Positions 1 through 11,048 of a DNA stretch of 64,000 bases are shown one piece after another. The stretch is from Xenoacremonium recifei (Eukaryota > Ascomycota > Sordariomycetes > Hypocreales > Nectriaceae). Where the stretch lies: positions 806,001 through 870,000 of the forward strand of contig WOFQ01000007.1 of assembly GCA_012184525.1 (NCBI GenBank), read 5' to 3'. The translations under genes and the position numbers were made by a program. The notes beneath the pieces were generated by a model. That model was given only the letters and a program-made list of their open reading frames with translations, was not told the DNA's origin and made no database searches. How positions within the stretch are numbered: position 1 is the stretch's first letter; each line of letters opens with the position of its first letter.

Positions 1-54
1 CTCGTGACAGTGGCAAGCTTCACGTGGTTCGTGACCGGTCTGGGCCTGCAGTAA
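1..54 (+). CDS. C-terminal end of an unidentified protein (partial)
   Basis: Frame 1 is open from the window edge to TAA at 52-54 and encodes the last 17 residues, ending FVTGLGLQ. The tail is hydrophobic (V, F, W and L rich), as at the end of a membrane protein, but this is too short to name a family. It lies in tandem orientation away from the minus-strand kinase, whose 3' end is at 595. It could be chance, because only 17 codons are visible. Confidence 0.35.
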   Translation, partial: LVTVASFTWFVTGLGLQ

Positions 55-594
55 TAATGCTCTACGATTCGATGCAGAGATTGTTCCGGAGTTAATTCGT
101 CTTGATTTTACGCCTCGGCCCTGCGAAAGAGGGCCTGGCCAGGTTTGGGTTGGGCGAAGCATCAGTGGGGGCTCGTTTCTTGGAAATCATCATGCTGTTT
201 TATCTATATCACGGGCGTTGGCTGAGATTGCTGTTACAAGGATGGTCGACAGGGTTTTGGGAGAAGGATAAAAGACAAAAACGCCGTCTTCTCGAACCTT
301 TTTGGGGGGATTGGCTTATGACACGGTCGTCACATACAGTAGTACAATCATGTAATGATTCGATATACATATTAATTATGCTCAAATGCAAGCAGAGAGA
401 TTATCTGGTATTCTCTGAAGCTGTCTTCTTCAATTACACAAGATATTCTAATGGTGCAAATCCTATGTCCAATGTGCCTCTTTGACTTATGACGCCTTAT
501 CCTGAATCCCGAACCATAGTACTCCATGGCTGATTGATATCATACTCGTCGTAAGAGAACCTCAAACGAGATCCCCGTCTCGAGCAACGCCATT
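55..594. other. Intergenic, 540 bp
   Basis: This is shared 3' flank between the edge fragment and the minus-strand kinase. A 127-codon open frame at 102-485 has no recognisable domain and looks like chance in an AT-richer stretch. I see no RNA gene or repeat. Confidence 0.5.
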
Positions 595-2070
595 CTACAC
601 CATCCGCAAAGTAAACCCAGCCCCGCGCTCCTCCCGCTCCCGCCCCTGAAAGATACCGCTAAAATCAACACTCCCCAACGCCCCCGGCTCACCGTCCCTA
701 CCCGGCGCATGCGGCTCGTGACGTCTCCTGCGCGTCTCTTGGCCGGCCTTGCTCGGGAACGTGGGGAACATGCTCTCGGGCTTGGGCTTGGGGTCCTGCC
801 GGAAGTATTCGTGGGCGAGCACGTCGGTGGCGGAGGGGCGGCGGTCGGGGTCCAGCGCGAGAAGGTCGCTGAGCAGGCCTGCGCCGGCGGTGGTGAGGTT
901 CGGGAAGCGGGCGCGGATGAGCGAGCCGGCGGACGGGCTGGGGTTGCGGGGGAGTTTGAGCGCGCGGGCGTGTGGGAGGCGGCGGAAGCCCGGCCAGGAG
1001 GTCTCGGAGGGCAGGCCGCACAGCTCGAAGATCTTGGCGACCTGGTCGGCTTCGTTGCGGCCGGGGAGGAGCGGCTCGCGGGTGAGCAGCTCGGCGAAGA
1101 TGCACCCGACGCTCCAGAGATCGACGGCGGCGCCGTACTCGCGCGCGCCGAGGAGGAGTTCGGGCGCGCGGTACCACAGCGTGACGACGAGCTGGGTCAG
1201 GTTGCGCGGCGGGGGGTCGCCGACGTAGCGCGCCATGCCGAAGTCAGCGACCTTGAGGACGCCGCGGTTGTTGAGGAGGAGGTTGGAGGTCTTGAGGTCG
1301 CGGTGGAGGATGTGGTGGGCGTGGAGGTAGGCGATGCCGGACGCGAGTTGGAGGAGGAGGCGCTTGACTTCGGAGGCGAGGAAGGGCTCGGGCATGTCTT
1401 CGAGGATGCTCTTGAGATCGTGCTCGACGAATTCGAGGACGAGAAAGATGGAGCTGTGAGGGGGTGGTTAGTGTTGTCGTAGAGTAGAGTGGTGTGTTGG
1501 ATGCGATGCTCACTTGTCCACCCGCGATACGTCCTCTCCCACAACCACTTCCTCCATGGCCACGATGTTGCGGTACTTACAGTCCTTGAGGATCTGTATC
1601 TCGCGCAGGCCCGTCACCGGCAGGCCATTGCGATCACCAGGCTCGAGCTTCAGCCGCTTGAGAGCTACGATCTTGCCCGTGGCCCGCTCGGTCGCGCGCG
1701 CAACCCACCCATACGTGCCCTCCTCAATGTCATTCAATTTATCATAGTTCTCGACACTGCGAGACTTTGCCCAGCCGCCATGCTCGAACCGCAGGAGCTT
1801 CGCAGGCTTGCTGTCGGTCGTTGTCCCGTTGGTAGGTTCAGGCGTGAGACGCCGGCGTTTCGAGGGCCGGCCATCGTCGTCGTCTGAGTTTGCCTCGTCG
1901 GCGGCGGCGGCGGCGGCTGCTGCTTGGATCTGGGCTTGCTTTTCGGCCTCGAGCTTGCGCGCCTTCTCGGCCTTCTTGCGACGCTTCTCCTCCTTCTCGC
2001 GCTTGAGCTTGGCTTCGAACTTGGCGTCTGCCTCGGTGTCGGCCCAGCGAGACCGGGCGCCGCTGGACAT
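595..2070 (-). CDS. CDK11: CDK11/PITSLRE-type cyclin-dependent protein kinase
   Basis: Two exons, 2070-1514 and 1453-595, flank a 60-bp GTGAGC...CAG intron; the joined frame gives 471 residues. Residues 1-100 are charged and Lys/Glu rich, with a poly-Ala run near 50-57 and a basic KRRRL stretch (nuclear signal). The kinase domain starts near 109: glycine loop EEGTYG, VALK lysine, a PVTGLRE helix (the PITSLRE equivalent), HRDLKTSN, DFGMAR and APELLLG. Family members (S. pombe Ppk23, Aspergillus NpkA, animal CDK11) act in the nucleus in transcription and splicing; animal CDK11 is longer at the N-terminus. The promoter is shared with the NDUFAF7 gene. The family call is firm; substrates are not readable from sequence. 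Confidence 0.93.
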
Positions 2071-2383
2071 TGGGCAGGTGTCTAGGAAGCAAATAGGGAA
2101 GGAGTCGAAGCTATCAATTGGCGGTATTCGTGGGTATGAAGTTGGTGTGAGATTGTGTTTACGCAGATGGCATGAGAGGTCGACGTTGGAAACTCCAGTG
2201 GGGTTGAAATGTTAGTGTTAGTGTTAGTAGTGCATGTCAGCCATGAGACGGAAAGAGCCTAAAAAAGTTTCCCCATGAAATCCATCAGGCTTATCTTATC
2301 GCAGCTCCCGAACGTCAAGCAACCACATCGCAGTTGATTCAACCAGACCCTGTCTCTTACACGACTCGTGCAGAGCTGCTGCT
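2071..2383. promoter_or_regulatory. Divergent promoter, CDK11-like / NDUFAF7
   Basis: These 313 bp separate two divergent start codons. They hold three GTTAGT units (2211-2228) and overlapping reverse GATA motifs (CTTATCTTATC near 2290-2300). No TATA box is evident. Regulatory function is inferred from position only. Confidence 0.45.
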
Positions 2384-4040
2384 ATGCTCAAGCCATTGAG
2401 AGCGCAGAGGCTCTTGAGTCTCGGGGTGAGATCACGCTCTTGGGCTCCTCTGGCTGTGCCTCGTCGACCAGGCTTCGTTGCCTCGGGTTCAGCAGCAAGA
2501 AGATGCTTCTCATCAACGCCAGCAGAGCCTCGTCCTGAGGAGGAAGGGGAGCGCAAATGGTCGACGCCCTTGGCTAAGAAGCTATTTGAAGCCATCTCAG
2601 TAAGAACATATGAAAATCCGTCTCCTTTGATAGTCTCACTGACCTCCTTCAGTTGACTGGCCCTGTCCCTCTCGCAAGCTACATGCGCATGTGCTTGACG
2701 GGTGACCTGGGCGGCTACTACACCGGAGCCATTGGCGAGGGCCGCGATCAATTCGGCACAAAGGGCGACTTTGTGACCTCACCAGAGATCTCGCAGATCT
2801 TCGGCGAGCTCATTGGCATCTGGTTCATCGCCGAATGGATCAGCCAGGGCAAGCCCAAGGAGGGCGTCCAACTCATTGAGGTTGGGCCTGGCCGCGGCAC
2901 ATTGATGGACGACATGCTCAGAGTATGTTATGGCATGTCTATGAGCACCATGAACGTCAGCTTCTAACGTCGATGTAGACCATCCAGAGATTCCCCGCCA
3001 TGGCCAGCAGCATCGACGCCGTCTACATGGTCGAGGCCAGTCGTGAGCTTCGCGACGCCCAGCGCAAGCTCCTCTGCGGCCCGAATGCCACATCCACAGA
3101 GTCCAAGGCCGGCTCCCACAGTCCCAGCAAGTACGGCGGAAGCCCAATCGTATGGACAGACACCATCAAGTCCATCCCCATCGAGGCCGACAAGGTGCCC
3201 TTCATCGTGGCCCACGAGTTCTTCGACGCCCTCCCCATCCACACCTTCCAGGCCGCTCCCACCACAACAACCCCCTCGAAAACACCATCATCCTCATCCA
3301 CAGATACCTCCAACCCTCAGGAACCGACGATGGAGTGGCGCGAGATGATGGTCGGCCTCACCCCCCCCGGCGCAACCCACGCCTCGCTCAACACCCGCAA
3401 GTTCGAGCCCAACGAGCCTGTCCCCGAGTTCCAACTCATCCTCTCCTCCGGCACCACCCGTCACTCCCGCGTCGTGCCCGAGTCCTCGGCCCGCCTGCGC
3501 AAGCTCAAGCACACACCCAACGCCGTCGTCGAGGTCTGTCCCGACGCCTCGCTCTTCGCCTCCGACTTCGCCGCCCGCATCGGCGGCTCTCCGCAGCATC
3601 CCAAACCGACCCCCCGCGGCGCCGCCCTCATCCTCGACTACGGCACCGCCGACACCGTGCCCGTCAACTCCCTGCGCGGCATCCGCCAGCACCGCATCGT
3701 CAACCCCTTCGCCGCGCCGGGGCTCGTGGATCTCAGCGCCGACGTCGACTTCACTGCCATCGCCGAGGCCGCCATTCTCGCCAGCGACCACGTGGAGGTC
3801 CACGGCCCTGTGAACCAGGCTGACTTCCTTGAGCGCATGGGCATCCGCGAGCGCGCCGAGATGCTGACAAAGGCGCCGGGCGTGGATGCCGCGACGGCGG
3901 ATAAGATCGAGAAGGCGTGGAAGAGGCTTGTTGATCGCGGGCCGGGGGGCATGGGCAAGGTGTACAAGGCGCTGGCCATTCTGCCGGAGAACGACATTAT
4001 GCGTCGGCCTGTGGGCTTTGGCGGCGACGTTCAAGAGTAG
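2384..4040 (+). CDS. NDUFAF7: NDUFAF7/MidA-type mitochondrial protein arginine methyltransferase
   Basis: Three exons (2384-2599, 2653-2922, 2979-4040) with introns of 53 and 56 bp give 515 residues. The N-terminus is Arg/Ser rich and low in acidic residues (RRPGF, ARRCFSS), as in a mitochondrial targeting peptide. The SAM-binding motif EVGPGRGTL lies at about 148-156 and the family signature AHEFFDALP follows. In animals NDUFAF7 dimethylates an arginine of complex I subunit NDUFS2 in the matrix, an early assembly step. A low-complexity Thr/Ser/Pro insert lies near 3265-3320, and the ending is MGKVYKALAI. The identification is strong; the fungal substrate is inferred by homology. Confidence 0.93.
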
Positions 4041-4329
4041 CACAGAGAGAGAGAAAGGGGGATTTCACTCGGATGGACATACATGATTGGAAGCTATGAC
4101 ACTAGAAGGAGAAACGGGAATTTGTATCATCATCGCGTAAACCTGTATTGATTACCGCCATCGGCTGTGGCCTTGTATAAGATTCTCCGTCCCGTCCCGA
4201 CCCAGGAGCCTCCTCTCTGCGCGACCGAAAAAACAGCCCCTTCGATGAAACCCAAGAAACCTCCATCCATCCATGTACTAAACGAAAACAATCCCGTGAT
4301 AAGAGTTATACAAAGCGCGGCGCCTTTCT

Positions 4330-6293
4330 CTACTTGGACTTGACCAGCTTGGCGTCCTCCTCGTCGTCGCTCCCGTCGTCTGAGAACCGGTCCCCGTCCT
4401 CCCCTATGGCGAAGATGGTCTCGCCGTCGAGAGATTGGCGCGGCATGGGTGATCGAGACTGCTGCTGCGACGCGGGCTGGTAGAGCGGCGGCGGCGCGGC
4501 CTGGGATGTGCTGGCGGTGACGCCGTTGCTCTGGGGGAGGTGACCGCCGTGGCTCTCCTTTCCAATCTGAGCCTCCTCATCGTCGTCATCTGAGTCGTCG
4601 GGGATGCCAATGTCGCCAATCTCAAAGTTGCCATCGTCGTCCTGAGCAATCTCATCGCTCATGGCGAAGCGGCGGTTGTTGGCGGTGGGACGCCAGATGT
4701 AGGCGACCCAGACGACATCGGCGAAGTAGACGAGGTTGAGCCAGCCGTCGAGGACAAACCAGCGCGTCTTCCAGTGGAAAGGCACGAAGTTGGGGTCGTT
4801 GACCGAGGCGAAGGTGAAGCTGTTGAAGAAGAAGAAGGCGAAGATGACGAGGATGCTGATGAGGATGGCCCACCACAGCTTGCGGTACATGGCCTCCTTT
4901 GCGTGCTGGCGGCGCTCACGGAGGTCCTTGAGCGTGGCGTTGAGCGAGTTGAGCGTCCACACGTAAAAGGCCGTGAGCGTGCCGGCAAGGGGTAAGACGA
5001 TGAGCAGGACAAAGGGGCCTGGTTTTGTTAGTGATACATACTCTAGCCTCTCTATAATATTTTCACTTACCGGCACTTTCAGGGGTGATCAGCAGACTGG
5101 TAATCGAGTACACCAGCCCGAAGACAAAGTGAGCGGCCGCCAGCCATCGAACCCAGATCATGGTGCGGCCCAGTGTTGGCTTGACAACTCCGTACCCCAT
5201 ACACACAATGAGCAGCAGGAAGAACGAGAATGAGTTTCGAGCAGCGTTGAGAATTCCCACTAGGATCAGCAAAGCTTTGGACCCGACGTTCGAGCCATTA
5301 CGGTTCTGGTAGTCTGGATGCTGTCAGTTGGGCTGCACGCCAGGAGGGGTTCAGGGGTTACGTACCGTAGAAGCCCCAGGTAATGAGCATCTCGATGACG
5401 AGAAAGACTAGAATAGCGGTGATGTAGTTCTGAACGGCCACTAAGATACCTTACTCAGTATGCATCCACAACCAAGAAAATCACCTCAACTCACGGATAT
5501 CATGTCGATGTTGGTAGTATAAGAACCCCCAATACGCCGCCACCAGCGCATACACAATCGTGATGGCACCATAGAACGGCAGCTTGGGAATCTGCGTAGC
5601 CGGAAGCTCGCCATAGGCGTTGCGGAACTCGACAACGGCGCTGTACTCGCTGGCCGTAAAGGCATCCGTCAAGATGCAGTAGTAGCCCGTCTTCTTGATC
5701 GGATAGTTGATAGGGGCCGCAGCCGACAAGTGCACAGCCTTGTCGAGGATCAATGTCTCGGACTTTTGCGTCGCATCGGGGGCGAGGATATATCGGCCGA
5801 CGTCCGTGGAGTTGCAGAGACCTTGATTTACGTAGTCTTCGCTGCAGATGCCGAGGCGCTGGATGTATGTTAGAGACGAACAGCTAGAGATATACTCGGA
5901 AACGCTCACATTTTCAGATGAGTTCGGGTCCGAAATGCCAATCAGGCTCTGATCCCGCCATTCGAAGATGACCATGCTCGCAATAGCGTCTTCGGCCTGG
6001 TTCTTACTGGAGTTGAGGAACTTGACCAGGATGAACGGATTGACAGGGCCTCCCCATGTTTTTTGCCCGTACATGCCTACAGTGCATTAGCTACAGCTTC
6101 GAAACCGACTCGATCCAGTTCATCTCACCAGCGCAGTACTGTCGATTTCCGTCCTTCTCATTCTATCATAGAGCCCCTCGTTAGCTTGCTGACACCGTGG
6201 GATCTCTCCAGTCAGCCGTACCAAGACTATCTCCATCGCCTGGGCCGTCCATAGGAACATGCCCATGAGGCAGAGCCCCGAGAGGAACTTCAT
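4330..6293 (-). CDS. PTM1: PTM1-type seven-transmembrane (GOST/LU7TM family) protein
   Basis: Six exons (6293-6222, 6162-6129, 6076-5495, 5440-5366, 5313-5071, 5018-4330) with 52-59 bp introns join in frame to 564 residues. A signal peptide (about residues 1-19) opens the protein. A lumenal domain with cysteines and N-glycosylation sites follows, with the family hallmark CAGMYG near 34-39. From about 205 there are seven hydrophobic spans, then an acidic, Asp/Ser-rich cytosolic tail ending KLVKSK. Yeast Ptm1 and animal relatives sit in Golgi or endosomal membranes and are linked to trafficking. The second exon is only 34 nt; I chose it because it supplies the conserved Cys and the right phase. 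Confidence 0.92.
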
Positions 6294-6706
6294 CGTGACA
6301 GCGCGCTGTCTCGGACCGGGTTGGTGTTGAGGGTCTCAAGTGTTCGTTTCGCAATCGGAGGTTGGGTTGGCGCAAGGCGCAGCAGCGTCGGTAATCGTAG
6401 ACCCAAGGCTAGATGAGCATGTCGAGCAGATGCCGATATCTTCGCTGGGAGGAGCAACGGAGAAGGCTGAATCTCTCGCAAGGAGTGCGCTGGGATACAC
6501 GACCGAGAGAAACCGTTGACAGGTAGGTGGTTCGGATGCAAGGGGAAGAAGCTTGTGGCATGGAATTGACAGCCCAGCCGTTTCTCGTGAGGTACGTAAT
6601 TGGGGGCAGCGAAAGCCCAGGATGCCAGGTCAGCACCTTACCTTACCTTACTGGGACCTCGTAGAGTCGCTAGCCGGGTCCTCCAGCGGCTCCGACGGGG
6701 ACGCTA

Positions 6707-6730
6707 GCGACTTTCTAGGCGACTTTCTAG
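6707..6730 (+). repeat. 12-bp perfect tandem duplication
   Basis: GCGACTTTCTAG occurs twice without a gap in the PTM1-cyclophilin promoter. Confidence 0.9.
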
Positions 6731-6783
6731 GGGGCCTGGTCCCCTGAAGCTCGGCCCTGGCTGCCTGGGGTGGGTATCTCGCT

Positions 6784-6815
6784 GATAGCGATAAGCCCCC
6801 GATAAGCGCGATAAG
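6784..6815 (+). promoter_or_regulatory. Cluster of four GATA motifs
   Basis: GATAG at 6784 and GATAAG at 6790, 6801 and 6810 are all in the same orientation. Fungal GATA factors (nitrogen, iron and light regulators) bind paired GATA sites; which one would act here is not known. Confidence 0.55.
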
Positions 6816-6919
6816 CCGCAAGCTATGACATCCAACCTCAGAATTTCCATGCCCGACATCGTCAACCTCGACTGCGAACGCCCGTCTTCTTCTCCCCTCT
6901 GCCACAAACACCCGCCACG

Positions 6920-8726
6920 ATGGGAAAAGGAACGGACAAGCTCTATGTCAGTCGCACTCCTCGGAACCCCCCCCATTGACATCTCCCCACTTTCATGCTG
7001 ACTATTTCCTCTCCAGATCACCCACTCCGAATGGTCGTCCTCCGACTCCTTCTCCGCGAGCAAAGGCGCCTCCTCCAAAACCCAGCACGGCACCTCATTC
7101 CGCCGCCTCCCCTTCAACTTCTGCGCCGCGTCCCTCCAGCCCTTCCGCAACCCCGTGTGCACCCCTGACGGCACCATCTTCGACGTCGAGGTCATCGGCG
7201 CGTGGCTCGACAAGCACCCGAACCAGAACCCCGTCACCGGCGAGCCCCTCCAGAAGAAGGACCTCATCCGCCTCAACTTTGCGCGCAACGCCGAGGCCGA
7301 CTCGCGCGATGCGGGATTCAGCGATGGGAAGGGCGACCTTGTCGACCCGGTTACGTACAAGGTCTTCACTGACAACACGCACATCGTCGCAATCCGCCAT
7401 GGCGCATATGCCAACGTCTTCGCATGGGATACCGTCGAGCGCATGAATATCAAGGCCAAGATGTGGCGCGACCTGCTCGACGACGCCGAGTTCACCCGCG
7501 CCGATATAATTACTCTACAAGATCCACAGAACGCCGCCAGCCGCAACCTCGACCAATTCAAGTACCTCCAAGACGGTGGCGAGGCGCAGCTGACGCGGGA
7601 GCAGGAGGAAGAGCGCGCCGCTGGAAATATCAACACTGGCGCCCTGGGCAACATCGGCGACAAGTTCTCGCGCGCAAAGGCGGCTGTCGAGAAGGCCCGC
7701 AAAGCACGCGAGCAGGGCGGCGACATCAATCGCAGCTCCGGAGCCCTCGCCAAGGCTGCCTCCGCGCCGAACGCCGTTGCGCGACAGCCCCTGATCAAGG
7801 ACAAGAAGTTGGATTCCAAAGCGGCAGCGTACACAACGGGCCGAGCAGCCGCGAGCTTCACGAGCACGGGGCTGACCCCTGAGACGAGCGGCGAGCGCGC
7901 CATCCTCACCGATGAGGAGTTCATGCTAAAGCCGCGGCGCATCAAAACTAAAGGTTACGCGCGCCTCGAGACTAACCTCGGAGACCTTACGCTCGAGCTG
8001 GAACCTGAGACGGCGCCCAAGGCGGTCTGGAACTTCGTGCGGCTCGCGCAGAAGGGCTACTACCGCGGCGTGGCTTTCCACCGCAACATCCCCAACTTCA
8101 TGATCCAGGGCGGCGACCCGTCAGGTACCGGCCGCGGCGGGCAGAGCATCTGGGGCAAATACTTTGACGACGAATTCGACAGCCCGCTTACGCACAACGC
8201 GCGTGGTACCGTTTCCATGGCAAACAAGGGCAAGAACACCAACTCGAGTCAATTCTTCATCACATACAAGCCAACGCCGCACCTCGACCACAAGCACACC
8301 ATCTTCGGCCGTGTGGCCTCCGGCATGGACGTCCTAAAGAAGATGGAGGACGTGCCAACCGACGGGTCCAACCGGCCGCTCAACAAGATCGTCATCAAGG
8401 ACGTCGTCGTCTTCGTCGACCCCTTCGAGGAGTTCCAGGCAAAAAAGCGCGAGGAGGAGCGTCGCGCAGAGGAGCAGGAGGAGATCCGGCGTAAGGGCGG
8501 CACCGACGACGACAAGACCACCTGGACCGGCAAGCGAATCCGGAACGACGGCACCATCGATGACTCTGGCGCCCGAGCAACAGTCGGCAAGTATCTCAAG
8601 ACCGCCGCTGCGGTAGAGAAGGCGCCTCCACCAACAGAGGCCGACCTGGACGACGTCGACACCTGGGAGGAACCGGCGCGCAAGAAGATAAAAGGGGGAG
8701 GTTTTGGAAACTTTGACAACTGGTAA
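6920..8726 (+). CDS. cyp8: U-box cyclophilin, peptidyl-prolyl isomerase-like 2 (Cyp8/PPIL2)
   Basis: A 27-nt first exon (6920-6946, MGKGTDKLY) and a 70-bp intron precede one long exon (7017-8726); total 578 residues. Residues about 35-110 form the modified RING/U-box (FRRLPFNFC, NPVCTPDGTIFDV). The middle shares the PPIL2 signature DIITLQDPQN. The cyclophilin domain spans about 322-478 (FHRNIPNFMIQGGDP, SSQFFITYKP, HTIFGRV). The tryptophan that binds cyclosporin in CypA is replaced by His in PTPHLDHKH. Family members are nuclear, spliceosome-associated and carry E3 ligase activity. The C-terminal tail is charged and ends GGFGNFDNW. Confidence 0.95.
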
Positions 8727-8977
8727 TAAAAACAAGGGGGTTCCAAAAACAGTATGTTTGCTCTTTATCATCAAGTCATAAATTTAGTGGCTCATGCTAA
8801 GAAACGAATGCTTTTAGCCGCGGTCTGCGACGATACCCAAAAACTCCATCGCTGTTGTATAAGCCAGCGGGACATCCACCAGGTAGATTTGAGGCCCAAA
8901 TGCAATACCCAAAAATGAAAAAAGACTGATCACAAGTTTAACCAGCATAAATAAAACAAGGAATCGAAAATAAGCAC

Positions 8978-11048
8978 TTATATAACGACAGGTAGTGCTC
9001 CCTTGGGCACGGGTGGAAGGTTCGCGAGCTGTGCGGATGTGGTGATGAGGGACGCCTGCTTGGCCTCGAGCATCTCAGCGACGACACGCGCCTGCTCGAG
9101 GCCGGCCTCCTTGTGGATGGCGTGCAGCCTGTTGATTGCATAGTCCTTGGTCGCTGGGGAGCAAGTCGATGACACGCCGAGGATATACAGAGGCCAGATG
9201 ATGGTGTGACTGGCTGAGGCCAGAGTCATGAACCTCTCTGCTCGTTCGCCCTGATCTCCAGGCTGTGGGAGGCTCGGCATAGTCAGGCCGCTGAATGGCT
9301 CAGACCCGCGCCTTGGCTCTGGCTCGGGCTCGTCCACAGTCGGCGGCGACGGGGCACGATATGGTTGGTGCGAGGTCGATAGGTTCACCGTAGCAGCTTT
9401 GGTGGCGGGCGAGTGGACGTCTCGGAAGCTGACGACTCCAAAATGCTGCGGTATACTAGCAACTATAGCTTGACCCAATAACTCCAGCAACTTCAGGCAT
9501 CTTGCGAGCTGGGCTCGATGGTGATGTGCTAGTGAGGTCAGATCTGCTGTCGTCGAGCCCAGGAAGAATTGCTCCAGGATTGTCTCCAACAAGAGAATGC
9601 GTATCGCCCGCACGCTGTTCCACGTGGTAGCTTGCATAAGGCCAGGGTAAACGTGACACACGCGGCCAAGAACTCGGGGATCTGGCCTCGTGAGCTGTAC
9701 ACTCTGGTATTGCCAGGAAGATGGTAGTTGTGACAACAGTACGGTGAATTCGTCGTCAATATGGGACAGCTGCTGGACAATATCATCGACATTCTGCAAC
9801 TTTCCCGCCTTGATATCATATCGAACCTGGAGAGCCCTGTAAATTGGATCCATCACAGCCCAAGTTGGACTGTCGTCATGTTGCAACTGCTGCAGCTCAT
9901 CACGAAGTTTGACCATGGCTTGTGGCATGGGCAGTCCACTCTGAATGCAGCTGATGAGGACGGAATGGGACAGCATGATGAACATGCGAATTCCAGCTTT
10001 GGTCTGAAATTGAGCAGATCCTCTCATGCTCGCCAGGATGCTGGCGCCCTTAACATGATCCTGCCACGCTTGCATTGTCTGCGGGCTGCGGCCAGAGATG
10101 ATCTCATATGAACCTAGGATCAAGACGGCTAGCATAGTGGTGTCCTTGATTGCCCCTGTCGGGTCACGCAGAGCCGCGTGGGTGAGCTTCAGGGCGATCC
10201 CATAGCTCTTTCGGGCATGTGTCATGGTCTCGCGGCTCCCGGTCAATTGGGAGAGACCAGCAAGACCTACAGCTGTCATGCTGGCTGTGACACAATCGAT
10301 AGGCTGGCCTGCAGCTTGATCCGGGGGCTTCCAAATGTCGTAGATGAAGCTGTAATTTTGGTGGAAGGCATTGTCGGTTGCAACATAGCGGGAAAAGAAG
10401 AAGGCTGTACCACGTTCTTGGAGAGAAGGGTCCAGGACATAGGGGGCTGGATCATCGTCTTCAGTGGAAGCATTGTCGGCTGGATCGTTGCCTTGCCCTT
10501 CGTCTGGTGAAGTCAAGCTCTCGGCTGAAGACGGACTAGTAGCGTTGAGGGCCAAACTTGCCAGTACTGAGCGCCGGACCTGAACGGAGCTAGGACTGGG
10601 CTTGGGCTTAATAGAGGGAGTCGGAGACGGCGTGGGTCCCTCGGAGGAGGAGGCTGCGGCGACGGCCGCATTCTTCTTCCGGGACCGAGAGCGGACTCGG
10701 GACTGGGCGTCGGACGGGTTGCGAGATCGCGTCTTGGCGGCCTTGTTAATGACATGCGAGCTCTCATCGCGGAACATGAGGTCGACAATGTTCCGGTAGC
10801 CGGGACATGTCTGCTGGCGCTTCTCGCACTGGCCACATCCTGGCTCTCTTTGGTCGCACTTTTGTGAAGCATGTCAGCAACGGAGTTAAGAGGCAAAAGG
10901 GGATCAGCAAGACTGAGGCTAGGCACCACAGGACGCCGGACAGTGGTCCTCAAACAGGCAGACGACACTATGAGACGATGAAACTCACGCGGATCTTCCG
11001 CTCACGGCAGTTTGAGCACCCCTTGGACGGCTTTCCGCAATAGACCAT
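8978..11048 (-). CDS. Zn2Cys6 transcription factor, fungal_trans_2 (DUF3468) type
   Basis: Exon 1 (11048-10989) codes 20 residues; a 130-bp intron splits the zinc cluster; exon 2 is 10858-8978; total 646 residues. Six cysteines at 11, 14, 21, 28, 31 and 38 give C-X2-C-X6-C-X6-C-X2-C-X6-C, followed by PGYR and LMFRDES. A Ser/Pro-rich linker holds basic runs (RSRSRKK). From about 150 an alpha-helical regulatory domain begins (ERGTAFFFSRYV). It is a DNA-binding regulator; target genes are unknown. It is paralogous to the gene at 34267-36226, with the same intron position. Two glucanase genes follow upstream on the same strand. Confidence 0.93.

Larger units (their letters stand above)
6294..6919. 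promoter_or_regulatory. Divergent promoter PTM1 / U-box cyclophilin with GATA cluster
   Basis: The 626 bp between divergent starts contain three CCTTA units (near 6637-6651), a perfect 12-bp tandem duplication GCGACTTTCTAG at 6707-6730, and four GATA motifs in 32 bp (6784-6815; three are GATAAG at 6790, 6801 and 6810). The GATA group lies about 105-136 bp before the cyclophilin ATG. Confidence 0.55.

Noticed and set aside
102..485. 127-codon frame at the left edge
   Set aside because: No domain, no splice logic, composition typical of 3' flank.
709..1482. A 257-codon plus-strand frame opposite the CDK11-like kinase
   Set aside because: It is antisense to a kinase domain with every catalytic motif; GC-rich codons on one strand leave the other open. 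No domain of its own.
2211..2228. GTTAGT repeat as a telomere-like or interstitial telomeric tract
   Set aside because: The fungal telomere unit is TTAGGG; three units of a different hexamer are a simple repeat in a promoter.
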